The notes below the pieces were generated by a model that made no database searches, was not told where the DNA came from, and was given only the letters and a program-made list of their open reading frames with translations. From contig CAVYWD010000003.1 in the NCBI GenBank assembly GCA_963772225.1, forward strand, positions 62,001 through 126,000: a stretch of 64,000 nt of DNA, written 5' to 3'. A program made the translations under genes and the position numbers. The stretch comes from CAVYWD01 sp963772225. GTDB taxonomy: Bacteria > Myxococcota > Myxococcia > Myxococcales > UBA5297. This document shows, piece after piece, positions 15,444-26,096 of this stretch; position 1 is the stretch's first letter, and every line of letters begins with the position of its first letter.

Positions 15444-18400
15444 TCAGTGACACATGTTGCAGCCGTTGCTGCTCTTGCCGTTGTTGACGCCGGGGTTCTT
15501 GGGCTCGTGCACGAAGGTCCAGATGTTGGTCGACGAGGTCGTGCTCGAGTACGAGTGACACGCGCCGCAGTTCGTCATGTTGCTCGAGGTGTGGGCGCTG
15601 GTGAACGAGCGGTCCTCGTGGGAGCCGGTCACGCTCTGGGTCTGGCTGAAGGAGTGGCTGCCCGCGGACATGGCGTAGGTGAGGCTCGGGGTGTTGGTGA
15701 GCGTCGTGTAGATCTGGCTCTGGAAGGCGTGGCAGGTGCCGCAGCCGCTGGCGTCCGCGGTGGCGTTGGCGTGCGGGTAGAGCAGGTTCGTCGTCGTGTC
15801 CTTGAAGCCCGCGAAGTTGATGTGGCAGGTGATGCAGCCGTTGCCGTTGCTCACGCCGCCGTAGTGGCTCGAGGCGGCGACCGATAGGTGCAGCGTCGCG
15901 CTCCCCGACTGGCCGTGGCAGGTGTTGCAGTCCAGCGTCGAGCCCTTCGTCGTGCCGCTCGAGGCGTGAGATTCCGGCGGCGCCAAGCCAGTTCGCCGCG
16001 CTCGCCGTGCCGGTGCCGGGCCAGGTGTGGCAGGAGCTGCAATCCTGGGCGGAGGTGCCGCTGAGCGCCGAGTGGTCGAAGGCCGTGAAGCTCGACCCGG
16101 GCTTCACGTTCAGGTGGCAGTCGGTGCAGCGGGCGGTCGTGGCGTTCGCGATGAGCGGGCTGGCCGCCGTGAAGCTCCGGTGGAAGGACGCCTGCGCCCA
16201 CTCTTTGCCCTGTACGCCCGAGGCCGTCGAGGCGCCGACCTGGGTGTGGCAGAAGCTGCAGTCGTGGCTCGTGACGTTGAGCTCGGAGTGCGTCAGCGGG
16301 TCGTGGGCGTTCGCGGCCGCCGCGCTCGAGGTGGTGACCGTCGACGAGTCGGTGAGGCCGGAGGGCTGGTTGTCGCTCGACCCGGGGGAGCTCCCGCCGC
16401 CGTGGCAGGTGCTGCAGGCCGTGACGCCGGAGGCGGCCGCGTGGAACGCGGTGCTCTTGCTCCAGCTCGTCTTCGTCGCGTCCGAGGCGTGGCAGGCGAC
16501 GCAGTCCTTGCCGGCCACGGGCGAGGCGCCGTGGCTCATCCACTGGCCGCCGTTGGTCGAGGTGCCGCCTTCGGCGAAGGCGTAGGTCACGCTGCTCTGG
16601 GTGCGGGGCGTCGGCTCGGTCGCGGTGTGGCAGTCGTTGCAGGCCGAAGGCTGCGTCGAGAGCGAGGCGTGCAGAGCGCCCGTCTTCCAGAGCGAGGCGG
16701 CGGCCGGCTGCGTGGTCGCCTCCCCCAGCGCCTGAGCGTGGCAGGTCTGGCAGGCCTGGATCGTCAGACGGGTCGAGCGGTGCTTCATGGCGTAGTTGGT
16801 CGCCGACGCCACGTCCGCGCTCGCTGCGTCGGCCATGAGCGGGTAGTGGCAGGCGACGCAGTCGGCCGGCGTCGCGGAGTTGATCTTCGCGTGGAACTGG
16901 CCGTCGGACCAGTTGCTCCCGGGCGTCGCGTGGCAGGTGCCGCAGTCGAGCTGGGAGACCGAGGTGACGCTCTTGCCTCCGATGGTCGCGGTTGCGGCGA
17001 ATGCGGCGGAGTGATCGATCGGCAGAAGGTCCGAGGCCGAGCGCTCCACGACGTTCGGCGGCCGCATCTGACTGTGGCAATCGAGGCAGGACGTCGGCTG
17101 CGCTTGGGGAGTGACGGCCGCGCCCAGCGTCGCCTGGAAGTTGTCGAAGGAGGCGTGGAGCTTGCCGTTCGTGTAATCCGCCACGGTGGTCGAGCCGGCG
17201 GCGTGGGTGTGGCAGTGCCAGCACTTGGAGGAGTCCGGCGTCGTCCCCGCGTTCAGCGCAGCCGGCAGCGCCGCGGAGGTGTGCAGCATGGCGTTGTTCA
17301 GCGTCACCGACGACGACGTCATGCCGGTGACCAGGTTGCTCGCGTTGCGGCTGAGGGCGAGGGTGGTCACGCTGATGAACTGGCCCGGAGAGGCGACGAG
17401 CGAGATGCCCGGGTAGGTTTGTCCGCCCTGCCAATCCTTCAGGCTGACGTACGAGGCCTGGGTGACCGTCGCCTGGTGGCACCCGACGCAGTCGCCGTTC
17501 CCCGCAGTGGCGTGGTCGAAGCTCTGCGGCGACCCCACCGGCTGCGTCGGTCGCTGAGTCAGGTGGCAGGCGAGGCAGGACGAAGGCTGGCGCGCGGCGT
17601 GGTCGAAGGAGCCGCCGACCCACGTCTGAGTCCCGCCCCAGGCGCCGCCCGTCCCGGGCCCTGTGTGGCAGTCGGCGCAGTCGCGGGAGTCGCCATGGTT
17701 GAATCCGCCCTGGGAGTCGCCAGTGAAGTCGAACGGCGCGGTGGAGGAGGGCGCGCTCTGCCAGGAGCTCGTCGGGTTCACCGTGGCGCTCGGCCGCTCG
17801 CCCTCATGGCACGATAAGCAGCTCGCCGGCGTGCTGCTCCCGGCGGCGTGGAATCGGCCGCCGGCCCAGGAGGTCCACTGCGTCGCTCCGCCGCTCGCGT
17901 GGCACGCGGCGCAGTCGCCCATGAACGCGGTCTGCTGGTGGTCGAGCTGGAGCCCCGCGGGCAGCGAGGCGCCGGGGCTGGCCAGCGCGGCCACGGGGCG
18001 GGAGTTCGCGTGGCAGTCGAGGCAGGTCGTGGGCTGGGGCTTGCTCGCCGACGTCAGCGCGGGGTGAAACGTGGCCGGTGAGCTGCCGTCGACGCCGTGG
18101 GCCCAGGGGGTGGCGCTCGCGGCGGTCGGCGGCGCGTGGCAGACGCTGCAGTCCTGCTGGACCAGCGCGGACGTCGTGGGCGAGCCCGAGGCCCACGCGA
18201 CCGCGTCGTGCTTCATCTCCGGGGAGGCGGGGTTCCGGGGGCTCAAGGGCGCAGGCCCGACGAAGCCCGGGGGCGCCGCGGCCGCGTGGCAGCTCGAGCA
18301 GCCGGTGGGCTGGGCCGCGAGCGACGCGTGCAGCACCCCGGGGAAGTAGGTCTGGGTGGCGGCGTTGGGGTGGCAGGCGGCGCAGGCCGACATCGTATCC

Positions 18401-19035
18401 GCGGGCACCTGGCTCGAGCCGTGGTTCATCGTCATCTGCAGCGTCTGCTGCTGGGCCGTGAGCTGGACGATGGAGGTGCCGGCGTAGGAGGGGATCTGAG
18501 AGGTCAACACCACGTTCTTCGAGGGGTCGAACGCGTCGGCGGGCGCGCCCGTCGCCTTGTTCCAGGCGACGGTGTTGTGGCACGAGCCGCAGTCGGACGA
18601 GATGGTCTGATGGGTGAACCCCGCCACCGGCAGGGCCGCGAAGGAGGCGCCCACGTCGTGGCAGGAGGCGCAATTTCCGGTGATGCCGAAGTGGTCGTAA
18701 GGGACGCTTTTGGTGTGGCACGCGTAGCAGGACGTCGCCCCGTAAGCGTACCCCGCGGCGCTGAGGTGGAGCGGGTCGGTGGAGGTCTGCGCGTGCTCGT
18801 GGCAGCTCGTGCAGGTGAAGTCGGTGAAGCTGTTCGACTGGGCGTCGTGGCACGAGTCGCAGGTGAGGGTGCCCTGAGACAGCGCGCGGCCGAGGGTGTG
18901 GCTCCCGGAGGTGATGGGGAACCAGGTGTGGCTCGCGGCCGCGACCGGCTTGTTTCCCGAGCCTGACCCGAAGCAGGCGGTCAGAAGGGCGAGGCCGGCG
19001 AAGGCGAGTCGACGTCCGAGAGGAGCGGAGCTCAT
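15444..19035 (-). pseudogene. Outer-surface lipoprotein cytochrome with about 30 haem-c motifs, one-base frameshift
   Basis: The gene starts MSSAPLGRRLAFAGLALL with lipobox LLTAC (Cys21). I count 25 CXXCH motifs in the first frame and five more after a frame change near 15975, where the extra T in GGCTTGGCG breaks NWLAPPESHASSG. The restored protein has about 1196 residues and 30 motifs, the last of which is its C-terminus (GCNMCH, stop). Repeating modules such as CLxCHxxxRP are visible. Proteins of this type carry electrons across or outside the outer membrane to metals or other acceptors. The acceptor is unknown, and no porin partner is adjacent. Confidence 0.85.
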
Positions 19036-19441
19036 AACTCATCCTAGACCGACTGCGCAGTCGATCGATCACAGCGGCCCCTGGCTCCTTCTGCTGAAAA
19101 GGCCCCGCGGCGTTTCCCGCTCGCCCAACGAAGCGGAAGCGGTGCTCGCGTTTCCGGGCCACCGCGGAGGAGCTGCATTACACCCGAAGGAGTGCGGCGA
19201 CCGGCGGCCGAGAGCTTCCGCGGGTTTCTCCAGGGGACGCGGAGTCGAAGGTCGTCGCCTTGGCTCGAGCCCAGGCCATGGGCTCCTTGGAACCTGGGTT
19301 CACCCACTTCTGCGGACCTCGCGCGCGATGCCGGCGCCGCGAGTCGTCCTACCTTAAGGCCCGCCCAATTGCCGCTTCCTCGTGAAGCGAGGAGGCAAGC
19401 GAAGGGGCCGAGTCCAGTGCTGTTTGGAGGAGGGTGAACCC
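19036..19441. promoter_or_regulatory. Divergent intergenic region (cytochrome / propeller protein)
   Basis: These 406 bases separate two divergently transcribed genes and must contain both promoters. No convincing coding sequence, repeat or clear -35/-10 pair was recognised. GGAGGAGGG at about 19426-19434 is the ribosome site for the rightward gene. Confidence 0.35.
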
Positions 19442-20563
19442 ATGAGAATCGGAGCTTTGCTGCGCGCAGGCCTCTGCGCAATGGCGGCGATGCTGATCGT
19501 CGTCGGGGACGCGAAGGCCTCTGGGGAGGAGCGGCCCGAGAAGGACCGGCCGATCATGCCAGGCGGCGTAGTGGCGTCGACCGTCCCGGCGAATGGCGAC
19601 GTCAACCCCTACGGCGTCGCGTTCGTGCCGCGCGACTTCCCCAAGAGAGGACCGCTCAATCCGGGCGACATCCTCGTCTCCAATTTCAACAACAGCCAGA
19701 ACCTGCAGGGCACGGGGACCACCATCGTCCGCGTGACGCCGGGCGGGCAGACCTCGCTCTTCTTTCAGGGAACCGCCCCGCTGGGTTTGACGACCGGTCT
19801 GGCGATCCTGAAGAAGGGGTTCATCATCGTCGGCAACTTTCCTTCCGCCGACGGGACCTGCCAAACGGCGCAGCCGGGTTCGCTCCTGGTGATCGACAGC
19901 GCGGGGAACCAGGTCGCGAACCTGGCCGACGCGAACATCGCCGGCCCCTGGGACCTGACGGTGGACGACGACGGCGACCGGGTCACCGTTTTCGTCTCCA
20001 ACGCCCTCACCGGGAACGTCGTGCGGTTTCGCCTGCAGCTCTCCGGCACTCCCGCTCTGACGGACGCGACCACGGTGGCCTCGGGGTACGTCCATCGCTG
20101 CGACCCTGCGGCCTTCGTGGTGAGCCCGACGGGGCTCGCTCTGGATGAGAGGAAGCACGTCCTCTTCGTCGCCTCGACCGGCGACAACGCCGTGTTCGCC
20201 GTGGAGCGCGCGGTCCACCGGAACGACAGCGCGGGCCTCGGCACGCTGGTCTTCAAGGACGACGCCCATCTCCACGGGCCCAACGGCATGGCCCTCGGTC
20301 CCTCGGGTCACCTCTTCGTCGGCAACTCGGACGTGATCAATCCGGATCCCAACCAGCCCAGCGAGTACGTCGAGTTCACGGAGGGCGGGAAGTTCCTCAC
20401 CCAGCTCTCGGTCGACCCCGCGCAGGGAGGCTCCTTCGGCGTCGGCGTGGAGAAGCCGCGGGACGGCCACGTGCGGCTCGCGGTGGTGAACGACAACCTC
20501 AACCGGCTCATCGTCTATACGCTCCGGGCTCCAGAGCAGAGGGACGACGGCGAATCGAGGTGA
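19442..20563 (+). CDS. Secreted beta-propeller (NHL/SMP-30-like) protein
   Basis: 373 residues from ATG 19442, with GGAGGAGGG upstream. It has a Sec signal peptide (about 1-27, ending AKASGEE). Repeated blade-like segments follow, such as PYGVAFVPRDF, GDILVSNFNN, PWDLTVDDDGDRVTVFVSN, TGLALDERKHVLFVAS, GPNGMALGPSGHLFVGN and VEKPRDGHVRLAVVND. This pattern fits a six-bladed NHL or SMP-30-like propeller in the periplasm or outside. No catalytic residues could be assigned. It may be a binding or lactonase-like protein. Confidence 0.7.
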   Translation: MRIGALLRAGLCAMAAMLIVVGDAKASGEERPEKDRPIMPGGVVASTVPANGDVNPYGVAFVPRDFPKRGPLNPGDILVSNFNNSQNLQGTGTTIVRVTPGGQTSLFFQGTAPLGLTTGLAILKKGFIIVGNFPSADGTCQTAQPGSLLVIDSAGNQVANLADANIAGPWDLTVDDDGDRVTVFVSNALTGNVVRFRLQLSGTPALTDATTVASGYVHRCDPAAFVVSPTGLALDERKHVLFVASTGDNAVFAVERAVHRNDSAGLGTLVFKDDAHLHGPNGMALGPSGHLFVGNSDVINPDPNQPSEYVEFTEGGKFLTQLSVDPAQGGSFGVGVEKPRDGHVRLAVVNDNLNRLIVYTLRAPEQRDDGESR

Positions 20564-20578
20564 CGCCTCACCCCCCAA

Positions 20579-20604
20579 CCCCCTCCCCGCTTGCGGGGAG
20601 GGGG
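20579..20604. terminator. Hairpin between convergent genes (CCCCCTCCCCG repeat, copy 2)
   Basis: CCCCCTCCCCGC, loop TT, GCGGGGAGGGGG makes a 12-bp perfect stem. The sequence around it (CCCCCCAACCCCCTCCCCGC) is the same as at 15310-15327. It lies between the propeller gene and tamB, which converge. Confidence 0.55.
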
Positions 20605-20672
20605 CGACAGGGGAGAGGATTTCGGCCGGTTCGCGTGTTTCGGCCGGTTCGCGTTGGCGTCCGACGCGAGCT

Positions 20673-23600
20673 TCAGTAGTCTTTTGAGAACACCACGTTT
20701 GCGCCGCCTCGTCCCTGGTCGCCGTATTCCGACTCGACGCTGACCCGGGGGCTGATCTGGTATTCCACGCGGACCTCGTTGGCGTTCTCGCCGTGCTCGG
20801 TGTCGGCGCCGAAGTTGCGGCGGTAGCCCAGGTAGATGCGGTCCTTGACGTAGGTACCGGCCTCCACCCTCGTCTGCTGCGCGCGCGTGTCGGCGCCTAC
20901 CTCGACCTGGAGCACGTCGAGCGGCACCTTGTTGGAGAGAAGCCGCCGCAGCCGCGAGGCCAGGAAGTTGCCCGCCACCGACGCCGCGCCGCTGCCCGCC
21001 GTCACGCCGCCCGACCCGCGCTTGAGCTCGCGCCGGCCGGTGGCGATGAGCGTGGCTATCTCCGTCTCGTCGAGCGCCGGTTCGCTCGACAGCTCCAGCT
21101 TGGGCTTCTGGGCGGTGCCGGTGATGGCGACCTTCACCTTCACTTGCTCCCGCAGATTGTCGTGCGTGGCGCGCAGGTCCAGGTGGGGGTCGCCGACCGG
21201 GTCGGAGGACCAGGTGAGCTTGCTGCGGCGGATGTCGAACCGCCGCCCCAGCGCCTCGGCGCGCCCGTCCTTGAGGACGGCCTCGCCCTTGAGCTCGAGC
21301 CGACCCGACCTCAAGGTGCCGGTGACGTCTACCCCGGCCACGGCCTTCAGGTCGCTCGACTCGAGCTCGACGTTGTCGGGCGCGACGAGGTGAATCTGAA
21401 GGGCGACGCCCTGCTCGCCCGCGGGCTCCGGCTCGGCCGCCGCCGCCAGCTGCCTGGCCGAGGGCGCCTTGCCCAGCCGCACGAAGACGTCCGGGTGCGC
21501 CTCCAGCGGCTGCAGCTCCTTGCCGCCGATGAGCTCCGGGAGCTGGACCTGCACGCGCCCGAGCCGCACGTCGAACGCCGCTGACGTGCCGTGAAGCTGC
21601 CCGGTGAGGTGCTCGGTCGCGCCGGTCAGGAACGCGACCAGCCGGTCGTTGGCGACGAGCGGCAGATTCTTCGCCTCCAGGCGCCCTTGGATTTGGTACG
21701 GCTCGGCGGTGCTCGCGCGGTCGCCGCGCGCGTCGAACATGAGGCTGCCGTTGCCGGCGCGCGCCTTGAGCCGCGACACCTCCAGGTGGCGGTCGGACGC
21801 CGAGAGGTCGAGGTCGACCTCGCGCCAGGTGCCGAAGCCCGGCAGGGCGACCTGACCGCCGCGGAGCTGGGCGCTCCCGCGCGGCACGGGCGAACCCAAG
21901 GTCCCGGTCACCTCGCCCGAGAGCGTCAGGCTCCCCAGCAGTTGCCGCGCCGGCGCGAAGAGCGCGGCCGTCTTGAGGTCCAGGTCCTTGGAGCTCAGCC
22001 TCGCAGTCACAGGGGCCGCCGCCCAGTCGGGCCCCTTCAGGAGCGAGGGCAGGCTCAGGTCGACGCCCACGTCGGCCGACAGCGCGGCGCTCCCGCCGGC
22101 CGCGGGCAGCACCTGCGCGGCGAGCGACGCCTCCTTGGCCCGATAGGCGCCCTTCGCCTCCAGGCGCCCCAGGCTCTTGTCGCCCGATGCGAGAGACGAG
22201 GTCGAGGCCGCGACGTCCAGAGAGGGGTCGCCCAGCGTCCCGCGCAGGGTGGCCTCGAGGGAGCCTTTGCCCGCGGCGAGGTCTCGCGAATAGCCCAGCG
22301 CGGAGGGAAGGTCGATGGAGCGGAGCTGAAGGTGCGCCTCCACCGGCGCCGCGAAGAGCGCGCCGCGGTCGAGCGAACGCACAGGGTCGAGGGCGAGCCT
22401 TACGTCCAGCGCGGCCGCCGGGGCGCCGTGCCAGCCGAGCTTCGCAGAGAGGGCGACCTCGCCGGCGCGCGCGCTGACGTTCGCGGCGAGCGCGAGCCCC
22501 GTGAGGCGCCCGACGGCGCCGCCCACGACCGACGCGCGCAGCTCGCCTCGCGGCGCGCCCAGGGAGCCCTCGAGGTGGCCCTCGACGGTCGCCGCGCCCT
22601 CGGCGCCAACTGGGAGCACGGACCCGGCGAACGGCGCGAGCGGCGCGCCTTGGGCGAAGAGCGTCGCCTGGAGCGGCGCCGAGAGCAGCGCGCTCGCCGC
22701 GGGCCGCCGGAGCAAGGCGCCCAAAGGCATTCCTATCTGGGCGCTCGCCTGGAGGGGAGCGCCGCCCGCCTTCGCGGTGAGCGACGCTCGGGTCTCGCCG
22801 TTCGAGTCGAGCTGCAGCCGCACGTCGGCGGGCGGCCCCTCGCGCCAGGCGGCGCGCTTTGCCGTCAGCACGGCGCGCGCCCCGGGCCGCTCGACGGTCC
22901 CCGCGAGGTCCAGGTCCAGGTCGGCGACGCCCGCGAGCGCCGCCGTGGGCGAGGCGAGCCGCGCGAGGTCCGAGAGATCGGCCCGCTCGATTCGCGCGTG
23001 GGCTTCCACGGGCGCGCTGCCCGCCGCGCGCCAGAGCGCCCGGGGGAGGTTGGCCGCGAGCTGCGCGCGCGACGGGCCCCGGGTGAGGTCGAGGCGGCCG
23101 GAGACGCGCTCGGCCCCCAGGGCCAGCTCGAGGTCGGCGTCGACGCCGCGGAGGCGAGCCGTCCCGAGCGCTCGGCCGCGGAGCCGCCCGCGCACCTCCG
23201 GCCGCGCGAGGGGCCCGCTCAGCTGCGCCTCGAGGTCCACCTGGCCCGAGAGCCGCTGCCGCTCGAGCGCCCGCGGGAGCAGAAAGCCGGGGATGGACGC
23301 GAGCTCCAGGCGCCGCGCTTCGACGGCGAGCGCGAGAGCGCCGCGGCTCGCTCCCCCGCGCGCGTCGAGCTGCTGGTCGCCCGAGCGCAGCAGCAGGTGG
23401 TCCACGAGAAAGCCGTCGCGCAGGTCGACGTGGGCCGGCGCCGCCATGGCCCACCGCGAGGCGCGGGTCGCGAGCTCGAGCCGGTCCATGCGGGCCCCGC
23501 GGTGGTCGGGGTCGATGTCTCCGCGCAGGCGCGCCTTGAGGCCGGCGAGCCCCGCGGTGCTCAGGTCGGCGCTGAACGCGCGCCGCTCGGCCGCGACGTT

Positions 23601-25172
23601 CAGGTCCAGGTTCGTGAACGGCAGCTCGCCCGCGCGCCCGCGCCCGGCCGCGGCGGTCGCGCGGAAGAGGAAGGGCCTTCGCGCGTCGGGGATCTCCCCT
23701 TGGAGCGAGAGCCCTTCCACGAAGAAGCTGCCGCTCTCCAGGGACGAAAGCCGCCCCGCCACTTCGATTCGAGGGGCCTTCGGCGGCCCGAGCAGGCGCG
23801 CCGTGAGCTCGCCGCGGCCGTCGAGGTGGGGCGTCTCCACGTCGAACAGCCGCTCCAGCGCGGCGCCGAACCGGGAGGCGCTCTCGAGGTGGAGGGTGAC
23901 GGCGAGGTCCACGGCGTCCGGGCGCGCGCGGCCGCGCAGCCCGACCCGGCCGCCGGGGAGGTCGGCGAGGAAGGAGCGCACGGCCACCTCGTCGCCCTCT
24001 AGGGCGAGGCTCGCCGAGGCGGAGGCGACGGTTACGCCGGAGGCTCGCGACGGCTCGAGCGCGAGCTCGAGGTGCCCGCGCCGCGGTGAGCCAGCGTCGA
24101 GCGCGCCCTCGAGCCGGCCGTTCAGCGCAGTCGTCGGCAGGCCGGCGAAGAGGCTCGCGAGGTCGGCGCTCGAGAGGGTGGCTTGGGCCGCGGGCGCGAA
24201 GGGCGACAGGCCGGCCTTGCCAAGGAGGTGGACCTGCCCCGCGCCGGCGGCGATGCGCGCGTCGACCGCGAGCGCGCGCGCGTCGACCGAGAAGGTTCCC
24301 GACGCCGAGAGGCCCGAGGCGAGGGGGTGGCCGGGGAAGAGCGCGTCGAGCAGCGCGCGGGGGACGGCGAGCTCGCTCACGGCGGCGTCGAGGTGCGCGC
24401 GCGAGAGGCGGCCCGAGACCTGGACCCGCGTCGAGGGGCCTCTCAGCGAGACCGCCTGGATGGCGAGCGGCTCGAACGGCCCCTGGTCGGAGCCGCCCTG
24501 GCAGGCGACCTGGAGCGAGAACGGGCCGGCGATGGGCGCGGCGAGCTCGCCCGCGGCGTCGCCTTCGAGCTGGGAGCCCCGGCCCGTGAGGCGGCCGCGG
24601 GCGTGGAGAAAGACGCGCTCGAGCGAGACAAGGGGCGGGGCCTTTGGCGCGAGCCGATATTGGAAGGCGAGCCCGTCGATGGCGATGCGGTCGGCGTAGA
24701 AGGCCACGTCCGGCCCGCTCGAGCTCTGGCCCGCGCCCCCGCCCGCGCTCGAGCGCGGGGGCGCCAGCGCGCGGGCGAGGTTCACTCCGCCGGGCTGGTT
24801 CTCCAGGGCGAGGAGCGCGCCGTGCACCTCCAGGCTCGAGGCCTCGATGCGCCGGGCGGCGAGGGCCGGCAGGATGAGCTGCGCGCGGAGCTCGTCGATG
24901 CGGGCGACGAGCTGCCCCTCGGGGTCAAAGAGCGCGACGCCCCGGAGCTCGAGGGCTCCGGTGGGGTGGAGGTCGAGTGCCGCGACCTCGAGCCGGCCCT
25001 GGATCTGGGCGTTGATGCGCGGGAGGGCCACGGCGAGCAGGCGACGCTCGCCGGGCGGCGACGAGAGGTACAGGAGCGCCGCGGTGGAGAGCCCCAGGAC
25101 GGCGGCCAGCCCCCCGAGCGCGGCGAGGGCCAGGCGGCGGAGGGCGAGGCGCGAAGGTCGCGGGCGATCCAT
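20673..25172 (-). CDS. tamB: TamB-family translocation/assembly protein (DUF490)
   Basis: 1499 residues. An N-terminal membrane anchor (about 10-33) starts the protein. AsmA-like and long beta-rich repeats with low conservation follow. The C-terminal TamB domain (about the last 350 residues) includes GVDVTGTLRSGRLELKGEAV, TLIATGRRE and EYGDQGRGGANVVFSKDY, a typical TamB ending. TamB spans the periplasm and works with TamA in outer-membrane protein assembly or lipid transfer. A TamA-like gene lies 1.2 kb away. The length is at the upper side of the family. The opposite strand is open for long stretches, but that is a GC effect. Confidence 0.9.
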   Translation of the reverse strand: MDRPRPSRLALRRLALAALGGLAAVLGLSTAALLYLSSPPGERRLLAVALPRINAQIQGRLEVAALDLHPTGALELRGVALFDPEGQLVARIDELRAQLILPALAARRIEASSLEVHGALLALENQPGGVNLARALAPPRSSAGGGAGQSSSGPDVAFYADRIAIDGLAFQYRLAPKAPPLVSLERVFLHARGRLTGRGSQLEGDAAGELAAPIAGPFSLQVACQGGSDQGPFEPLAIQAVSLRGPSTRVQVSGRLSRAHLDAAVSELAVPRALLDALFPGHPLASGLSASGTFSVDARALAVDARIAAGAGQVHLLGKAGLSPFAPAAQATLSSADLASLFAGLPTTALNGRLEGALDAGSPRRGHLELALEPSRASGVTVASASASLALEGDEVAVRSFLADLPGGRVGLRGRARPDAVDLAVTLHLESASRFGAALERLFDVETPHLDGRGELTARLLGPPKAPRIEVAGRLSSLESGSFFVEGLSLQGEIPDARRPFLFRATAAAGRGRAGELPFTNLDLNVAAERRAFSADLSTAGLAGLKARLRGDIDPDHRGARMDRLELATRASRWAMAAPAHVDLRDGFLVDHLLLRSGDQQLDARGGASRGALALAVEARRLELASIPGFLLPRALERQRLSGQVDLEAQLSGPLARPEVRGRLRGRALGTARLRGVDADLELALGAERVSGRLDLTRGPSRAQLAANLPRALWRAAGSAPVEAHARIERADLSDLARLASPTAALAGVADLDLDLAGTVERPGARAVLTAKRAAWREGPPADVRLQLDSNGETRASLTAKAGGAPLQASAQIGMPLGALLRRPAASALLSAPLQATLFAQGAPLAPFAGSVLPVGAEGAATVEGHLEGSLGAPRGELRASVVGGAVGRLTGLALAANVSARAGEVALSAKLGWHGAPAAALDVRLALDPVRSLDRGALFAAPVEAHLQLRSIDLPSALGYSRDLAAGKGSLEATLRGTLGDPSLDVAASTSSLASGDKSLGRLEAKGAYRAKEASLAAQVLPAAGGSAALSADVGVDLSLPSLLKGPDWAAAPVTARLSSKDLDLKTAALFAPARQLLGSLTLSGEVTGTLGSPVPRGSAQLRGGQVALPGFGTWREVDLDLSASDRHLEVSRLKARAGNGSLMFDARGDRASTAEPYQIQGRLEAKNLPLVANDRLVAFLTGATEHLTGQLHGTSAAFDVRLGRVQVQLPELIGGKELQPLEAHPDVFVRLGKAPSARQLAAAAEPEPAGEQGVALQIHLVAPDNVELESSDLKAVAGVDVTGTLRSGRLELKGEAVLKDGRAEALGRRFDIRRSKLTWSSDPVGDPHLDLRATHDNLREQVKVKVAITGTAQKPKLELSSEPALDETEIATLIATGRRELKRGSGGVTAGSGAASVAGNFLASRLRRLLSNKVPLDVLQVEVGADTRAQQTRVEAGTYVKDRIYLGYRRNFGADTEHGENANEVRVEYQISPRVSVESEYGDQGRGGANVVFSKDY

Positions 25173-25339
25173 GGCGGGGGCAGAACGCCCGATCGGCTAC
25201 GTCTACTCCCTGCGCGATGGCGGGCCTACGGTGAGGACGATGGCGACTCGCGGAGCGCCGGCCCATCCCCGCGAAAGGCTCCTGCCGACGCCCGCGAAGA
25301 GGCGCACCTTTCAGGGCGCTCGCCTGGTAATCTCGCGCC

Positions 25340-26092
25340 GTGTCCAGCCCCATCGCCCCGTGGCCAAGGCCTCTGATGCAGCCCGGTGGAAGGCCGAACG
25401 CCTTTCACCTCTTCTGTTTCGCGCCGAGGTTCGCGCCCCCCGGCGCGCCCCTCAGCCCCGAGGGCGCGCAGCACTGCGAGGTGCGCCACCTGCCGCGGGC
25501 GGCGGACCCGCGCTGGTTCGACGGCTTTCGCAGCGGCTCGCTCCGGGCCCTCGCCCGGTCGGCGTTGGCCGACCTGTCGGCGCTCGACGCGGCGGCCGAG
25601 GTGGTCGTCGTCATCGCCCAGAGGCCGGATGCGGCCGACCTGACGCATCTTCAGGCCGCGTGGGCCTTCGCCCAGGACGCCGTGGGCCGAGGGGCGACCG
25701 TCGTCCTCGACGCCCAGTCGAACCGGTTCTGGTGCGGCGCCGAAGTCGCCGACTGGCCGGCGAACCGGCCGTTCGCCCTCTCGAGCGAGGTGAACATCGT
25801 CGTCGAGGCCGAGGAGCGGAGCGGCGCCGCGTCGGCGGTGCACACCCGCGGGCTGGCCAAGTTCGGCCGGCCAGACCTCGTGGCCTTCGACGTCCCCTCG
25901 GGCGAATGGGACGCCACGGCGGCGCTTCTGCGCGTCGCCGCGATGCGCCTGGCCCTGGGCGCGGTCCTTCGCCCGGGCGATTCGATGCCCATCGACGGCG
26001 GCTCCGTGCACTTCAGCCAATACGAAACGGACCCGTTGCATTTGAATAATGAGGCGCTGCTCGTGAGCATCTCGGCTGCCGCCGGGCCATGA
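25340..26092 (+). CDS. Unrecognised protein of 250 residues
   Basis: An open frame from GTG 25340 has good codon bias and no competing gene. No signal peptide or membrane segment is seen. Notable parts are AAEVVVVIAQRPDAADLTHL, RGATVVLDAQSNRFWCG, SEVNIVVEAEER and HTRGLAKFGRPDLVAFDVPS. The alternating strands and helices suggest a soluble alpha/beta protein. I do not recognise the family. It is divergent from tamB and converges with tamA. An in-frame ATG further inside (MQPGG) is an alternative start. Confidence 0.7.
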   Translation: MSSPIAPWPRPLMQPGGRPNAFHLFCFAPRFAPPGAPLSPEGAQHCEVRHLPRAADPRWFDGFRSGSLRALARSALADLSALDAAAEVVVVIAQRPDAADLTHLQAAWAFAQDAVGRGATVVLDAQSNRFWCGAEVADWPANRPFALSSEVNIVVEAEERSGAASAVHTRGLAKFGRPDLVAFDVPSGEWDATAALLRVAAMRLALGAVLRPGDSMPIDGGSVHFSQYETDPLHLNNEALLVSISAAAGP

Positions 26093-26096
26093 ATGG

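Noticed and set aside
16027..17817. Plus-strand open frame opposite the cytochrome gene
   Set aside because: It is antisense to about 15 regularly spaced CXXCH motifs and has a low-complexity Arg/Gly/Val composition.
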